A stretch of DNA of 64,000 nt. Source: Ruegeria arenilitoris. Lineage in GTDB: Bacteria > Pseudomonadota > Alphaproteobacteria > Rhodobacterales > Rhodobacteraceae. Both the position numbers and the translations under genes were made by a program. Of the stretch, positions 18,742 through 30,319 are shown one piece after another (position 1 is the first letter of the stretch; every line of letters begins with the position of its first letter). The notes beneath the pieces were generated by a model that had not been told where the DNA came from, made no database searches, and saw only the letters and a program-made list of their open reading frames with translations. Location of the stretch: contig NZ_WQDA01000002.1 in assembly GCF_013032855.1 (NCBI RefSeq), positions 248,001 through 312,000 of the forward strand, in the 5' to 3' direction.

Positions 18742-19443
18742 CTACTTCACCCTTGTTGAGGCGATGATCGGGCCATTGCCAGTGCCCTGAATCAGAACCA
18801 CCGCGGGCAGGTCCGAAGACAGTTCGATCTGAAAATCCTGTTCAGCCGACCCGTTCCATCGGCCCGCTTCGTGCCATTCCTCAACGACATTCGCGTAGTC
18901 CAGATCGTGTCCGGCCAATTCGCCCCGTCGAATCGATGCGTGGCGCAACGGCGTGTATTGTACGACCACCACGTCATAGTTTTCCGCGGCGGCGAGATCG
19001 ACCGGGGCAACGCGGACCGTAACCGTGTTCCCGGACCTCTGCGCCGAAACCGACGCGGTGGGCGCAGCGGTCAAATGCGCGTCGATCAATCGGTTCAAAT
19101 CGCGGGTTTTGGCACCGACGACATCCTGTTGTCCGTTTATCACCATCTGTGGGGTATAGATCATCGAACGGCCGCCGCGCCGTGCATAGGCGCGCTGACG
19201 GTCCGTATGCGCCGGATCGGCATACTCGTCCTTCCAACCGATGTAGTCCCAATAGTCCACGTGCAGCGCCAAGCCGATCACGTCGTCGCGCATGGCGAGA
19301 TCGTGCATGATCGCATCTGCCGGCGGACAGGACGAACACCCCTGCGAGGTAAACAATTCGACCACTACCGGGCCGTCCGCCCAGGCCGAAGACGCCGACA
19401 GGAACACGGACGCAAGAAATGTGGTCAGGGCTGATCTTTTCAT
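18742..19443 (-). CDS. DUF1223 thioredoxin-fold secreted protein
   Basis: A 233-residue exported protein. The ATG at 19443 (MKRSALTTFLASVFLSASSA) opens a clear signal peptide; a longer frame begins with TTG at 19470 and is less likely. The mature part begins VVVELFTSQGCSSCPPADAI, a thioredoxin-like fold with a Cys-Ser-Ser-Cys pair. LALHVDYWDYIGWKDEY and RSMIYTPQMVINGQ are conserved DUF1223 segments. It is presumably a periplasmic redox protein, but its substrate is unknown. It converges on the acyltransferase gene, with eight bases between the stops. Confidence 0.88.
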   Translation of the reverse strand: MKRSALTTFLASVFLSASSAWADGPVVVELFTSQGCSSCPPADAIMHDLAMRDDVIGLALHVDYWDYIGWKDEYADPAHTDRQRAYARRGGRSMIYTPQMVINGQQDVVGAKTRDLNRLIDAHLTAAPTASVSAQRSGNTVTVRVAPVDLAAAENYDVVVVQYTPLRHASIRRGELAGHDLDYANVVEEWHEAGRWNGSAEQDFQIELSSDLPAVVLIQGTGNGPIIASTRVK

Positions 19444-19552
19444 TTCACTCTCTGTTTGAGGAGCCTGCAAGCACCGGTGTACTCCGCCACCGGATCAAGC
19501 GCCAATCAAGGTTTCTTGAGACAGGTTTCGGCGGCAATCCGCAAAAATGTGT

Positions 19553-19573
19553 GCAATGGTATACAAAAATTGC
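19553..19573. promoter_or_regulatory. Dyad in the acnA upstream region
   Basis: GCAAT-N11-ATTGC, with the palindrome GTATAC inside (19559-19564), about 100 bases before the acnA start. It is a candidate operator in the 226-base acnA/DUF1223 divergent region. No known regulator site is matched with confidence. Confidence 0.3.
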
Positions 19574-19669
19574 CGCACCCGCCCTGTTGGACCTTGAACC
19601 GCAGGCCTTGGTGATGCAGATACCGCTCAGCGAATCCCAATTCCACGTCATTTGAGAGGGAGGCCACAG

Positions 19670-22360
<2,691 letters not shown>

Positions 22361-22382
22361 GCCGGCACAAAGCCAAGAACGC

Positions 22383-22410
22383 AAGGGCGCCCCGACCGGG
22401 CGCCCTTTTT
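22383..22410 (+). terminator. Rho-independent terminator of acnA
   Basis: A perfect 10-bp stem (22383-22392 with 22398-22407), five-base loop, then a T run to 22410. It lies 22 bases past the acnA stop. Confidence 0.92.
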
Positions 22411-22470
22411 CGTTTCAGGTCTGGCCATTATCGCGTTGTGTTCCTTGCAGATAAGCGGTCTGCTAAGGGC

Positions 22471-23172
22471 ATGGAAAAAGTTGCCTTGATAACTGGTGGT
22501 GCTCGCGGAATTGGCCGGGCCATCGCGGTTGATCTGGCCGTGGATCATCAGGTCGCCCTGACGTGGCACAGGACCGAACCGCAGCCCTTGCCCGATGACC
22601 GACCGGCCCTGACCCTGCAAAGCGATCTGACCCAAGAAGGTCAGCCCGAAGACGTGGTGCGCCGCGTCATCGACAGGTTCGGGCGGCTGGATGTGATCAT
22701 CAACAATGCCGGGCTGGTTCAGGCCACACCAAAGGACCGGTTCAGCCGAAAGGACCACAGGGCCATTCTTGATCTAAACCTGCTGGTTCCGGCCGCGCTG
22801 ATGGCTGCCGCGTTGCCTCACCTGCAGCCGGGAGCGTCGGTCGTCAGTATCTCGTCAGTCAACGCCGAGCTTCCCCCGCGCGACGCCGCGACCTATGGGG
22901 CCAGCAAAGCCGCGCTGAACTTGTGGACCCGCGCCATGGCGAAAGAACTGGGCCCAGACGGCATTCGCGTCAACGCGGTGGCACCCGGAGCGATCAACAT
23001 CCCCGAAGCCCCAAGACCCGACGATCTGACCGACCTGTTCGTTCAGAACACGGCGCTGGGGCGTGTTGGGATACCCGAGGACATAGCGCGCGCAGTTCGC
23101 TTTCTAGCATCCGAAGACGCGTCCTTCATCACCGGAGAGGTGCTGACCGTCTCTGGCGGGTATCGCCTTTAA
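22471..23172 (+). CDS. Short-chain dehydrogenase/reductase
   Basis: A 233-residue NAD(P)-dependent oxidoreductase of the classical SDR family. The Rossmann motif is TGGARGIGRA at the N-terminus and the NNAG motif is at about residue 76. Catalytic serine and Tyr-x3-Lys are seen in VSISSVNAELPPRDAATYGA and YGASKAAL. A C-terminal FITGEVLTVSGGYRL closes the fold. The substrate cannot be read. The ATG at 22471 opens the cofactor loop directly. It converges on ccmG, whose stop lies eight bases away. Confidence 0.93.
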   Translation: MEKVALITGGARGIGRAIAVDLAVDHQVALTWHRTEPQPLPDDRPALTLQSDLTQEGQPEDVVRRVIDRFGRLDVIINNAGLVQATPKDRFSRKDHRAILDLNLLVPAALMAAALPHLQPGASVVSISSVNAELPPRDAATYGASKAALNLWTRAMAKELGPDGIRVNAVAPGAINIPEAPRPDDLTDLFVQNTALGRVGIPEDIARAVRFLASEDASFITGEVLTVSGGYRL

Positions 23173-23180
23173 CCCCGGCG

Positions 23181-23720
23181 TTACTGCGCGGCGGCTTTTT
23201 CCAATGCGGGTCGGATAGTGCTCTCGATCACGCGCTGGGTGATCGGGCCGGCAAACCGCAGGATGATCGTGCCGTCACCATCGATCACGTAGGTCTCGGG
23301 CACGCCGTAGACGCCCCAGTCCAACCCCATGCGGCCATTTTCATCGCGCCCGATGGCGGCATAAGGATCACCCAGTTCGCTTAGGAAAGCGTCGGCGTTG
23401 GCCAGTTTGTCTTTGTAGTTGATGCCGTAGACCGGAATATCTTCCTGCGCCAGCTTCTCGAGGTTCGGATGCTCGGCGCGGCAGGGAGCACACCAGCTGG
23501 CCCAATAGTTCACCAGCTTGACCTGGCCGTCGCGCAGGGTTGCATCGTCGAACCCCTGTTTCCCCGGAAACTCGGCCAGAACAACGGGCGGCGCTGGCTG
23601 GCCTTCGCGGGCCGAGGGCAGCGCGTTGGGATCTTCGCGGAACATGCCAATGGCCGCCAGCACTGCAAAGGCTCCGAAAATCAGTGGTGGAGCAATCATC
23701 AACGGCGAGATCTTAGCCAT
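23181..23720 (-). CDS. ccmG: Cytochrome c maturation thioredoxin CcmG/DsbE
   Basis: Membrane-anchored periplasmic thioredoxin that keeps apocytochrome c or CcmH thiols reduced for haem attachment. The 179-residue product starts MAKISPLMIAPPLIFGAFAV, a single N-terminal anchor. The active site is WASWCAPCRAEHP. The GVYGVPETYVIDGDGTI segment and the fold-closing cis-Pro are typical. The ATG at 23720 overlaps the ccmD end by eight bases; the frame is open further upstream but only into ccmD. It is the last gene of the ccmABCDG run. Confidence 0.96.
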   Translation of the reverse strand: MAKISPLMIAPPLIFGAFAVLAAIGMFREDPNALPSAREGQPAPPVVLAEFPGKQGFDDATLRDGQVKLVNYWASWCAPCRAEHPNLEKLAQEDIPVYGINYKDKLANADAFLSELGDPYAAIGRDENGRMGLDWGVYGVPETYVIDGDGTIILRFAGPITQRVIESTIRPALEKAAAQ

Positions 23721-23871
23721 TGCGCGACATCCTCTGTTCGATCTTTTCCATCTCGGCCCGGACCTTGCGACCACGCAGGATGCTGAAAACCACCAGTGCC
23801 ACCAGCAAAACGATCGAGGCCGCGTAGGAGGACAGAACCGTTTCGGCGTATTTTCCCAGATCAGGCATCAT
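23713..23871 (-). CDS. ccmD: Haem exporter protein CcmD
   Basis: A 52-residue single-pass membrane protein that helps release holo-CcmE from the CcmABC complex. It reads MMPDLGKYAETVLSSYAASI, then a hydrophobic helix (VLLVALVVFSILRG) and a charged cytoplasmic tail. Its start overlaps the ccmC stop in an ATGATG/TGA arrangement, and its end overlaps ccmG, so translation is coupled. Position and topology identify it, since CcmD sequences diverge. Confidence 0.9.
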   Translation of the reverse strand: MMPDLGKYAETVLSSYAASIVLLVALVVFSILRGRKVRAEMEKIEQRMSRNG

Positions 23872-24641
23872 CCGTTTACCCTTTCCCGTGCCAGCAGCGC
23901 TTTGATGCGCCGCGCGCGGATTTCGGTTCCGGTCCGGTACAGGACCAGCGCGATGAACAGCAGCACGAAGCCGATGATGCAGGTCAGCAGCGGGTAGAAG
24001 AACACGTTGCTGACCTTCTCGGTGGTGTCCGTGCCGGTGATCGCCCCTGCGCGCATCACCGATGCGCCCTGATGCAGACCCTGGTTCCAGAAATTCACCG
24101 CATAGCGGCTGAGGATTGCAAAGACCGACCCCACGATGCACAGGACCGAGGTCAGGTCCGCCGCCGTGTCGGGGTCTTCGATCGCCTCCCAAAGGGCGAT
24201 GTAGCCCAGATAGAACAGGAACAGGATCAGGAACGAGGTCAGGCGCGGATCCCAGGCCCACCAGGTGCCCCACATCGGCTGCCCCCAGATGGCGCCGGTG
24301 GCCAGCGCGATCAGGGTCATCACGATGCCGATCGGCGCTGCGGCGCGTGCGGCAAGGGCACTGACATGGTGCCTGCGCACCAGCCAGACCAGCGAGGTGA
24401 CCAGCATCATCAGCCAGCAATTGATGGCCATCAGCGCCGATGGCACATGCAAGTAGATGATTTTGACGGTCGACCCCTGCTTGTAGTCATCCGGCGTGAA
24501 GAAGAACCCCCACACCAGCCCGACGACCAGAAACAGGGCCGAGCTGATCCAGAAGAACGGCAGGACCCGCTCGCTGGTGGCGAGGAACTTGCGCGGGTTG
24601 GCGTATTCCCACAGGGCGTTGGCTTTGGCTGCTATCGACAT
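23868..24641 (-). CDS. ccmC: Haem-handling membrane protein CcmC
   Basis: Inner-membrane protein of the System I cytochrome c maturation pathway that loads haem onto CcmE. 257 residues and about six membrane helices. The haem-binding tryptophan-rich motif is MWGTWWAWDPRLTSF, flanked by the histidines of IIYLHVPSALM and SRYAVNFWNQGLHQG. The stop overlaps ccmD by four bases. A gap of 59 bases separates it from ccmB upstream. Confidence 0.97.
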   Translation of the reverse strand: MSIAAKANALWEYANPRKFLATSERVLPFFWISSALFLVVGLVWGFFFTPDDYKQGSTVKIIYLHVPSALMAINCWLMMLVTSLVWLVRRHHVSALAARAAAPIGIVMTLIALATGAIWGQPMWGTWWAWDPRLTSFLILFLFYLGYIALWEAIEDPDTAADLTSVLCIVGSVFAILSRYAVNFWNQGLHQGASVMRAGAITGTDTTEKVSNVFFYPLLTCIIGFVLLFIALVLYRTGTEIRARRIKALLARERVNG

Positions 24642-24700
24642 GGGCCTTATCTAGTCCGAGTCGGGGGCGTTCTCAATTGACATCGGTCAACGTGCCCCAA

Positions 24701-25357
24701 TCATCTGAGGTTGATGCGCAGCACCGCCGCGCTGGCAAAAGGCAGAAGGGCGACCGTGGCGGCAGTGATCCCGGCCAACATCAGCAGCGAGGTCTGGACC
24801 TCCATCCCGGTGGCACCACGGCGCGCGACCTCGGCCCCGAAGATCAGCGTTGGCACGTATAGCGGCAGCACCAGCAGCGACAGCAGCAGGCCTCCGCGTT
24901 TGAGCCCAACGGTCAGGGCTGCGCCGAAAGTGCCGATCACGCTGAGCGCGGGCGTGCCGATCAACAGCGAGACGACCAGCCATCCGAAACCGGGGCCGGG
25001 CAGGTTCAGCAGCACCCCAAGCACCGGCGCGGCCAGCACCAGCGGCAGGCCGGTGGTAATCCAATGTGCCAGCGCCTTGATCGTGACCACCGATTCCAGC
25101 GGCAGCGGCGCGGTGGCCAGCAGGTCGAGCGACCCGTCCTCCCAGTCCAGTGCCAGCAGACGATCCAGAGACAGCAGACAGGCCAGCAATGCGCCCAGCC
25201 ACAGCACCCCCGGCGCGATGGTCGCCAACAGCGAGGATTGCGGACCCACAGAAAACGGCACCAGAACGGTGACGATCAGGAAAAAGGCCAGACCCAGGCC
25301 GAACCCGCCCCCCGCGCGGAAGGCCAGTTTCAGGTCACGCAGCAGCAGGGCGATCAC
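24701..25357 (-). CDS. ccmB: Haem ABC exporter permease CcmB
   Basis: Membrane subunit of the CcmAB transporter that, with CcmC and CcmD, frees holo-CcmE. 218 residues with about six helices. The start ([20 protein letters not shown]) is typical, as is the [18 protein letters not shown] segment conserved in CcmB. The start overlaps the ccmA stop by four bases, so the two are translationally coupled. Confidence 0.96.
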   Translation of the reverse strand: MIALLLRDLKLAFRAGGGFGLGLAFFLIVTVLVPFSVGPQSSLLATIAPGVLWLGALLACLLSLDRLLALDWEDGSLDLLATAPLPLESVVTIKALAHWITTGLPLVLAAPVLGVLLNLPGPGFGWLVVSLLIGTPALSVIGTFGAALTVGLKRGGLLLSLLVLPLYVPTLIFGAEVARRGATGMEVQTSLLMLAGITAATVALLPFASAAVLRINLR

Positions 25358-25968
25358 AGGAAGCCTCCGTCGAAGTCATCCAGCGCCTTTGGGCGCGCCT
25401 TGTTTGGGCCGACATCCAGGACCTCACCATCGAGGCCCAGGTCGATATGGGTGGCAATCAGGGCCGAGCCGCCCTGCCCCAGATGCGCCCGCACTGCATC
25501 GGCGAACATTGCCACGGCGGTCTTGTCCAGTGACACGGTGGGTTCGTCCAGCATCCAGATCGGGCGGCTGGTCACCAGCATCCGCGCCAGACCCAGTCGG
25601 CGTTTCTGACCCGCGGACAGGTTGCCTGCGTGACGATCGGCCAGTTCGTTCAGGGCAAAGGCCTCCAGCGCGGGCTGGATGTCGCGCGTGCCAAAGACCG
25701 AGGCCCAGAAGGTCAGGTTCTCGGTCACGGTCAGGGTGGGTTTGAGTCCGTCGGAATGGGCGGCATAGGCGATCCGGTCCTCGGCCCCCTCGATCCGGCC
25801 CGAGAGCGGTGGTTGCAGCCCGGCCAGCGTGCGCAGAAGGGTGGTCTTGCCGATCCCGTTCGGGCCGCGCAGGATCAGCGCCTTGCCCGGGGGCAGCGCG
25901 AAACTGAGGCCTTCAAGCACGGGCACACCCCCTCGGGCGATGGCAAGGTCGGTCACGGTCAGTGTCAT
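25354..25968 (-). CDS. ccmA: Haem ABC exporter ATP-binding protein CcmA
   Basis: ATPase subunit of the CcmAB complex. 204 residues. Walker [14 protein letters not shown]-loop region near [19 protein letters not shown], signature [15 protein letters not shown] and Walker [14 protein letters not shown] are all intact. It is the first ccm gene in the order ccmA-B-C-D-G. The 94-base gap from the Mth938-like gene could hold its own promoter, or the run may continue from yajC-secDF. Confidence 0.96.
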   Translation of the reverse strand: MTLTVTDLAIARGGVPVLEGLSFALPPGKALILRGPNGIGKTTLLRTLAGLQPPLSGRIEGAEDRIAYAAHSDGLKPTLTVTENLTFWASVFGTRDIQPALEAFALNELADRHAGNLSAGQKRRLGLARMLVTSRPIWMLDEPTVSLDKTAVAMFADAVRAHLGQGGSALIATHIDLGLDGEVLDVGPNKARPKALDDFDGGFL

Positions 25969-26062
25969 GAGACCCGCTTATCCGATTGGTTGCGGGGGAA
26001 AAAGGACGGATTTGCCGCAGGGCCTGTTGGCGGGGCGGGATGTGAGGGGCCAGATGAAGCGG

Positions 26063-26416
26063 TCAGACCGGCAACAGGGCCAGAGCGATACGGCGCCCCT
26101 CGGACAAGAGCACGTTGTAGGTGCGGCAGGCGGCGGGCGAGTTCATGATCTCGACCCCGATGCCGGCGTCTTCGAGGGTCGACCGCAGATCAGATGGTAT
26201 GTGAGACAGATCAGCGCCGGTGCCGATGAACAGAACGTCAACCTGATTGGCCAGCCCTAGAAGGCTCTCGCTGTCCGCAAAACCGCCCCACGGTCCGGTC
26301 CCTCCGGCGCCTGTCAGAACACTGCCTTCGTAAACCTCGCCGCCTATGCGGAAGAATCCCGGCCCATAGCCATCGATCGGAACTGCGTTGGTATATGTGA
26401 TCTCGTTCAGGCGCAT
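26063..26416 (-). CDS. Mth938-like domain protein
   Basis: A 117-residue small alpha/beta protein (MRLNEITYTNAVPIDGYGPG) of the Mth938-like/DUF498 family, related to the eukaryotic complex I assembly factor NDUFAF3. The conserved core is VDVLFIGTGADLSHIP with a following GIGVEIMNSPAACRTYN. The bacterial role is not known. The gene lies between secF/tauE and ccmA, an arrangement common in alphaproteobacteria, nine bases after the tauE stop. Confidence 0.86.
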   Translation of the reverse strand: MRLNEITYTNAVPIDGYGPGFFRIGGEVYEGSVLTGAGGTGPWGGFADSESLLGLANQVDVLFIGTGADLSHIPSDLRSTLEDAGIGVEIMNSPAACRTYNVLLSEGRRIALALLPV

Positions 26417-26424
26417 GTGATCTT

Positions 26425-27171
26425 CTATCCCCAAAGCGGCAAGCCCGACAAGGCCGCAGCAGCGATGACTGCATACGCGATCACGCGGTAGACCCGCTCC
26501 CTGGCAGGCTGAAACATCCAGCCGCCCAGCCAATTTCCTGCCAGATTCGGAACGGCAAGCGCCAGCCCCAACCCAACCGTGGACCAGGTCAGTTGCCCGA
26601 ACACAGCGAGATACCCGAAGATCAGAAAATCAAAGGCCAGAAGGAACAGCAGGATGGTGGCCCGAACAACTGCCACAGGCAACGGGCGAGACATGTAGAA
26701 CAGGATTACCGCTGGACCCGGAATGCCTGCAACGCCCCCCAAAAAGCCGGCCGCAGCGCCGATGGCAGTTACCATGTTGCGCCGGACTGCGCCGTTGTAC
26801 CGCAGCCCCGAAATCAGCACGACCAGCATGAACAGGGTCACGAGGCTGACAGCGTAGCGAAAAACCTCAGGCTGGACTCGGGTCAATATCGACAGTCCGA
26901 CCGGCAGCAGAAGTGCACAGCCGACGACAAGTCGCACGAGATCGCGTTTGTCGACATCAACCCAGGCGCGGCGCAGATTGGGAAGTGGCCCGAAGACGTC
27001 CATGCAGGTCAACGCGATCAAAGCCCCGAACGGACCAAGATACGGTGTCGCCAGCGGCAGAAAGATCAGCGCGGTGCCAAACCCGGAAAACCCTCGAACG
27101 ATTCCACCCGCGAGGGCTGCAAAAATGATGACGGCCAATCCCGTTGGGGATTGGCCGAACACATCAGGCAT
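26425..27171 (-). CDS. TauE/SafE-family membrane permease
   Basis: A 248-residue protein with about eight membrane helices. The family hallmark is the glycine-rich start of each half: AALAGGIVRGFSGFGTALIF and GAAAGFLGGVAGIPGPAVIL. Members export sulfite, sulfoacetate or other organosulfonates. The specific substrate is unknown. The ATG at 27171 overlaps the secF stop by eight bases, so it is probably coupled to secF. A TTG at 27183 would also fit. Confidence 0.88.
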   Translation of the reverse strand: MPDVFGQSPTGLAVIIFAALAGGIVRGFSGFGTALIFLPLATPYLGPFGALIALTCMDVFGPLPNLRRAWVDVDKRDLVRLVVGCALLLPVGLSILTRVQPEVFRYAVSLVTLFMLVVLISGLRYNGAVRRNMVTAIGAAAGFLGGVAGIPGPAVILFYMSRPLPVAVVRATILLFLLAFDFLIFGYLAVFGQLTWSTVGLGLALAVPNLAGNWLGGWMFQPARERVYRVIAYAVIAAAALSGLPLWG

Positions 27172-28132
27172 CGATATTGGCAAACTGGTTGCCGGCCGTG
27201 TTTGATGGCTTGGACCAATCGCGTTTGACCCCCAGCCACAGCAGGATGGTCGAGGCCACGAAAACCGACGAATAGGTCCCTACGATCACGCCCCAGATCA
27301 TCGCGAAGACGAACCCGCGGATCACGTCACCGCCGAGCACATACAGCGAGACAAGCGCCAGCAACGTGGTGACCGAGGTCATGACGGTTCGGCTGAGCGT
27401 TTCATTGATCGAGAGGTTCAGCACCTCTTTCAGGTCCTTCTTCTTGTATTTACGCAGGTTCTCACGCACCCGGTCGAATACGACCACGGTATCGTTCAGC
27501 GAGTAACCGACGATTGTCAGAAGCGCGGCGATAATCGCGAGGTCGAAGCGGATCTGCAGCTCGGAAAAAATACCGATCGTCAGCAACACGTCATGCACCA
27601 GCGCGGCGACCGCCCCCAGCGCGAACTGCCATTCGAACCGCAGCCAGATGTAGACCAGCACCGCTCCGATCGCCAGAACCACAGCAATCACGGCTGTTTG
27701 GATCAGCTCGCCCGATACTTTCGGGCCCACGGATTCCACCGAAACGAACTGGATATCTGGGACTACCGCCTGCAAGGCGCCTTCGACTGCCGCGATGGTT
27801 TCGGCCGTGACAGATTCGGCACCGTCCTGCGCTTGAATGCGGATCATGGCCACGTTCTCATCAGGCCCGAATGTCGGGTCGAAGATTTCGGTGATGGTGA
27901 CATCCCCGAGGCCCAGCGGCGCAATGGCGTCGCGGTAAACACCGACATCCAATTCCTGCGTGCTCTGGGTCCGGATCGTGGTACCGCCCCGGAAGTCGAT
28001 CCCGAAGTTCAAACCCTGGAGCATGAACGAAGCGAATGCGATGACCATCATCAGGCCCGAAATGCCCAGCCAGACCTTCCAGCGGCTGAAGAAATCGAAC
28101 GAGGTGTTTTCGGGTACGAGTTTCAGTCTCAT
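27164..28132 (-). CDS. secF: Protein translocase subunit SecF
   Basis: Part of SecDF-YajC, which uses the proton-motive force to finish export through SecYEG. 322 residues, six membrane helices, one periplasmic loop. Seen are the opening GLNFGIDFRGGTTI motif of the family, SVESVGPKVSGELI, and SLNDTVVVFDRVREN, which is the conserved catalytic-channel segment of the fourth helix. It starts one base after the secD stop. Confidence 0.97.
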   Translation of the reverse strand: MRLKLVPENTSFDFFSRWKVWLGISGLMMVIAFASFMLQGLNFGIDFRGGTTIRTQSTQELDVGVYRDAIAPLGLGDVTITEIFDPTFGPDENVAMIRIQAQDGAESVTAETIAAVEGALQAVVPDIQFVSVESVGPKVSGELIQTAVIAVVLAIGAVLVYIWLRFEWQFALGAVAALVHDVLLTIGIFSELQIRFDLAIIAALLTIVGYSLNDTVVVFDRVRENLRKYKKKDLKEVLNLSINETLSRTVMTSVTTLLALVSLYVLGGDVIRGFVFAMIWGVIVGTYSSVFVASTILLWLGVKRDWSKPSNTAGNQFANIDA

Positions 28133-28133
28133 G

Positions 28134-29795
28134 TCAAACCTCGATCGTTTTCGGGCGGCGCCGTTCGAACCACATGATGATCATCAGTCGCGTCACGAAG
28201 ATCGCGGTGAAGACCGACGTCAAAATGCCCAGGCCAAGCGTGATGGCAAAGCCGCGAACCGGGCCGCTGCCGATGGCAAACAGAATAACGGCGGTGATGA
28301 AAGTCGTGATGTTGGCATCCAGAATGGCCGACAGGGCCTTTTCATAGCCCAGATCGATTGCCCGAGCGGGGCCTTTGGCCGATTTCAGCTCTTCTCGGAT
28401 ACGTTCGAAGATCAGCACATTGGCATCCACCGCCATACCGACCGTCAACACGATCCCGGCAATGCCCGGCAACGTCAATGTCGCGCCAATCAGTGACAAC
28501 AGTCCAAAGATCAGCCCGACGTTAATCAGCAAAGCGATGTTGGCGAAGATGCCAAAAAGACCATAGCTGAGCGCCATGAAGATCAAGACTGCCGCAAAAG
28601 CGACCGTGGTGGCGACCTTACCCGCGTCGATGCTGTCTTGGCCCAGTTCGGGGCCGATCGTACGTTCTTCGAGGAACTCAAGACCCGCCGGCAGCGCGCC
28701 TGCACGCAGCAGAACTGCAAGGTTCGTGCTTTCTTCGACGGTGAAGTTGCCGGTGATGATGCCGGAACCGCCGGGGATATGGCTTTGGATCACCGGAGCC
28801 GAGATCACCTCGTCATCCAGCACGATCGCAAACGGAGCACCGATATTGTCACGGGTGTAATCGCCGAATTTGCGGGCGCCGGATGTGTTGAACCGGAAGC
28901 TGACCGCCGGGCGTCCGTTCTGATCGAATGAAGGCTGGGCGTCGACCAATTCCTCGCCCGTCACGACGGGTGCGGATTCGATGGTGTAGTACACGCCGTT
29001 TTCGTCGATCGACGGCACGACCTCTTCACCGACGCCGGGCACGACGTCCGGATCGGTGCCGCGAGCCACGACCGGATTGAAGGTCAGTTGTGCCGTGGTA
29101 CCGATGATGTCCTTCAACTCGCTGGCACTGCCGATCCCGGGCACCTGAATCAGGATCCTGTCGGTGCCCTGACGCTGGATGGTCGGCTCACGAGTGCCAA
29201 CCTCGTCGATCCGGCGGCGCACGATTTCAAGTGCCTGACGCACCGTTCGATCATCCGAGGCCAGTTTCTCCGCCTCGGACAGTTTTACGATCAGGGTGTC
29301 GCCGTCGGCGCTGACTTCGATATCCGTGGCGCCGACCCCGGTCAGCGTCTGCACCTGACGGGCCAGCCCGCGCACCGCTTCCAGAGCGCTTGGCATTCCG
29401 TCCGGCTGGCTGATACGAACGCGAATCTCATCCGGGGCCGAGGGTTGACGGCGGATCGTTCCGACCGTCGCCCGTTCGTCCCGCAGGGCATCACGAACTT
29501 CGGGCCACATGGCCTCCATCCGCGTCTCGTAGACATCGCCAACCTGAACTTCGGCCAACAGATGCGCCCCACCGCGAAGATCAAGCCCCAGGTTGACCAA
29601 TGACGACGGCAGCCAATCGGGCCATTGCCCCGCTTGCGCCTGCATCTCGGGCGTGTCGATGCCCAGTTCGATGGCGGCCTTGGCGTCGTTCGATTGTTCG
29701 ACCCGCGTGTAAAACGCGTTCGGCAGGGCCATCAGCAGGCCAACCACGCAGACCAGCCAGATCAGGACCCGTTTCCAGGTATCAATTTGCAGCAT
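28134..29795 (-). CDS. secD: Protein translocase subunit SecD
   Basis: Partner of SecF in proton-driven export. 553 residues: an N-terminal membrane helix, the P1 periplasmic domain, and a five-helix bundle. Seen are LGLDLRGGAHLLAEV, GTREPTIQRQGTDRILIQVP and VLTVGMAVDANVLIFERIRE, with the conserved Asp of the proton path. Length is shorter than E. coli SecD (615), as usual in alphaproteobacteria. It follows yajC by 33 bases. Confidence 0.98.
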   Translation of the reverse strand: MLQIDTWKRVLIWLVCVVGLLMALPNAFYTRVEQSNDAKAAIELGIDTPEMQAQAGQWPDWLPSSLVNLGLDLRGGAHLLAEVQVGDVYETRMEAMWPEVRDALRDERATVGTIRRQPSAPDEIRVRISQPDGMPSALEAVRGLARQVQTLTGVGATDIEVSADGDTLIVKLSEAEKLASDDRTVRQALEIVRRRIDEVGTREPTIQRQGTDRILIQVPGIGSASELKDIIGTTAQLTFNPVVARGTDPDVVPGVGEEVVPSIDENGVYYTIESAPVVTGEELVDAQPSFDQNGRPAVSFRFNTSGARKFGDYTRDNIGAPFAIVLDDEVISAPVIQSHIPGGSGIITGNFTVEESTNLAVLLRAGALPAGLEFLEERTIGPELGQDSIDAGKVATTVAFAAVLIFMALSYGLFGIFANIALLINVGLIFGLLSLIGATLTLPGIAGIVLTVGMAVDANVLIFERIREELKSAKGPARAIDLGYEKALSAILDANITTFITAVILFAIGSGPVRGFAITLGLGILTSVFTAIFVTRLMIIMWFERRRPKTIEV

Positions 29796-29828
29796 TACCC
29801 TGCCTTTTCAGGAAGTTGCGACGCGAAG

Positions 29829-30116
29829 TTACTTCGCCGGTTCGGTCTTGTTCAGCACCTGAGCGATGGTCGACTTGACCACACGAACCCGGACGCCGTC
29901 CGCGATCTCGACCTCAATCTCGTTTTCGCCTTCCTTGACCTTCGACACTTTGCCGATGAGGCCACCCTGAGTGACGACCTGATCGCCGCGGCGCACTGCC
30001 TCGACCATGGCCTGATGTTCCTTCATCTTCTTCTGCTGCGGACGGATCAGCAGGAAGTACATGATCGCGAAGATCAGGATGAGCGGGAGAAACTGGGCGA
30101 TTGCGCCACCTTCCAT
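29829..30116 (-). CDS. yajC: Preprotein translocase subunit YajC
   Basis: Small accessory protein of SecDF. 95 residues, one membrane helix (FLPLILIFAIMYFLLIRP) and a cytoplasmic domain with the family motif QGGLIGKVSKV. It opens the minus-strand operon yajC-secD-secF. Its upstream region (30117-30319) is shared with the divergent mechanosensitive channel gene. Confidence 0.97.
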   Translation of the reverse strand: MEGGAIAQFLPLILIFAIMYFLLIRPQQKKMKEHQAMVEAVRRGDQVVTQGGLIGKVSKVKEGENEIEVEIADGVRVRVVKSTIAQVLNKTEPAK

Positions 30117-30319
30117 GGGACATTCCTTTTTTCTTGAGGTCGCAGAGTGAGCACCGCGAATTTGCCGGGAAACTATGCCTTGAAATCAACCTTTGCAAGC
30201 GATGGCCGACTTGGCATGCCGTGCAACAGTGTCACGATCCCCGAAGATGATGAATTACACCGCAGATATCCACTAGGATGGTGCGGGGCTTTGGGTATAG
30301 TCAAAGTCAGGGAGGACCC

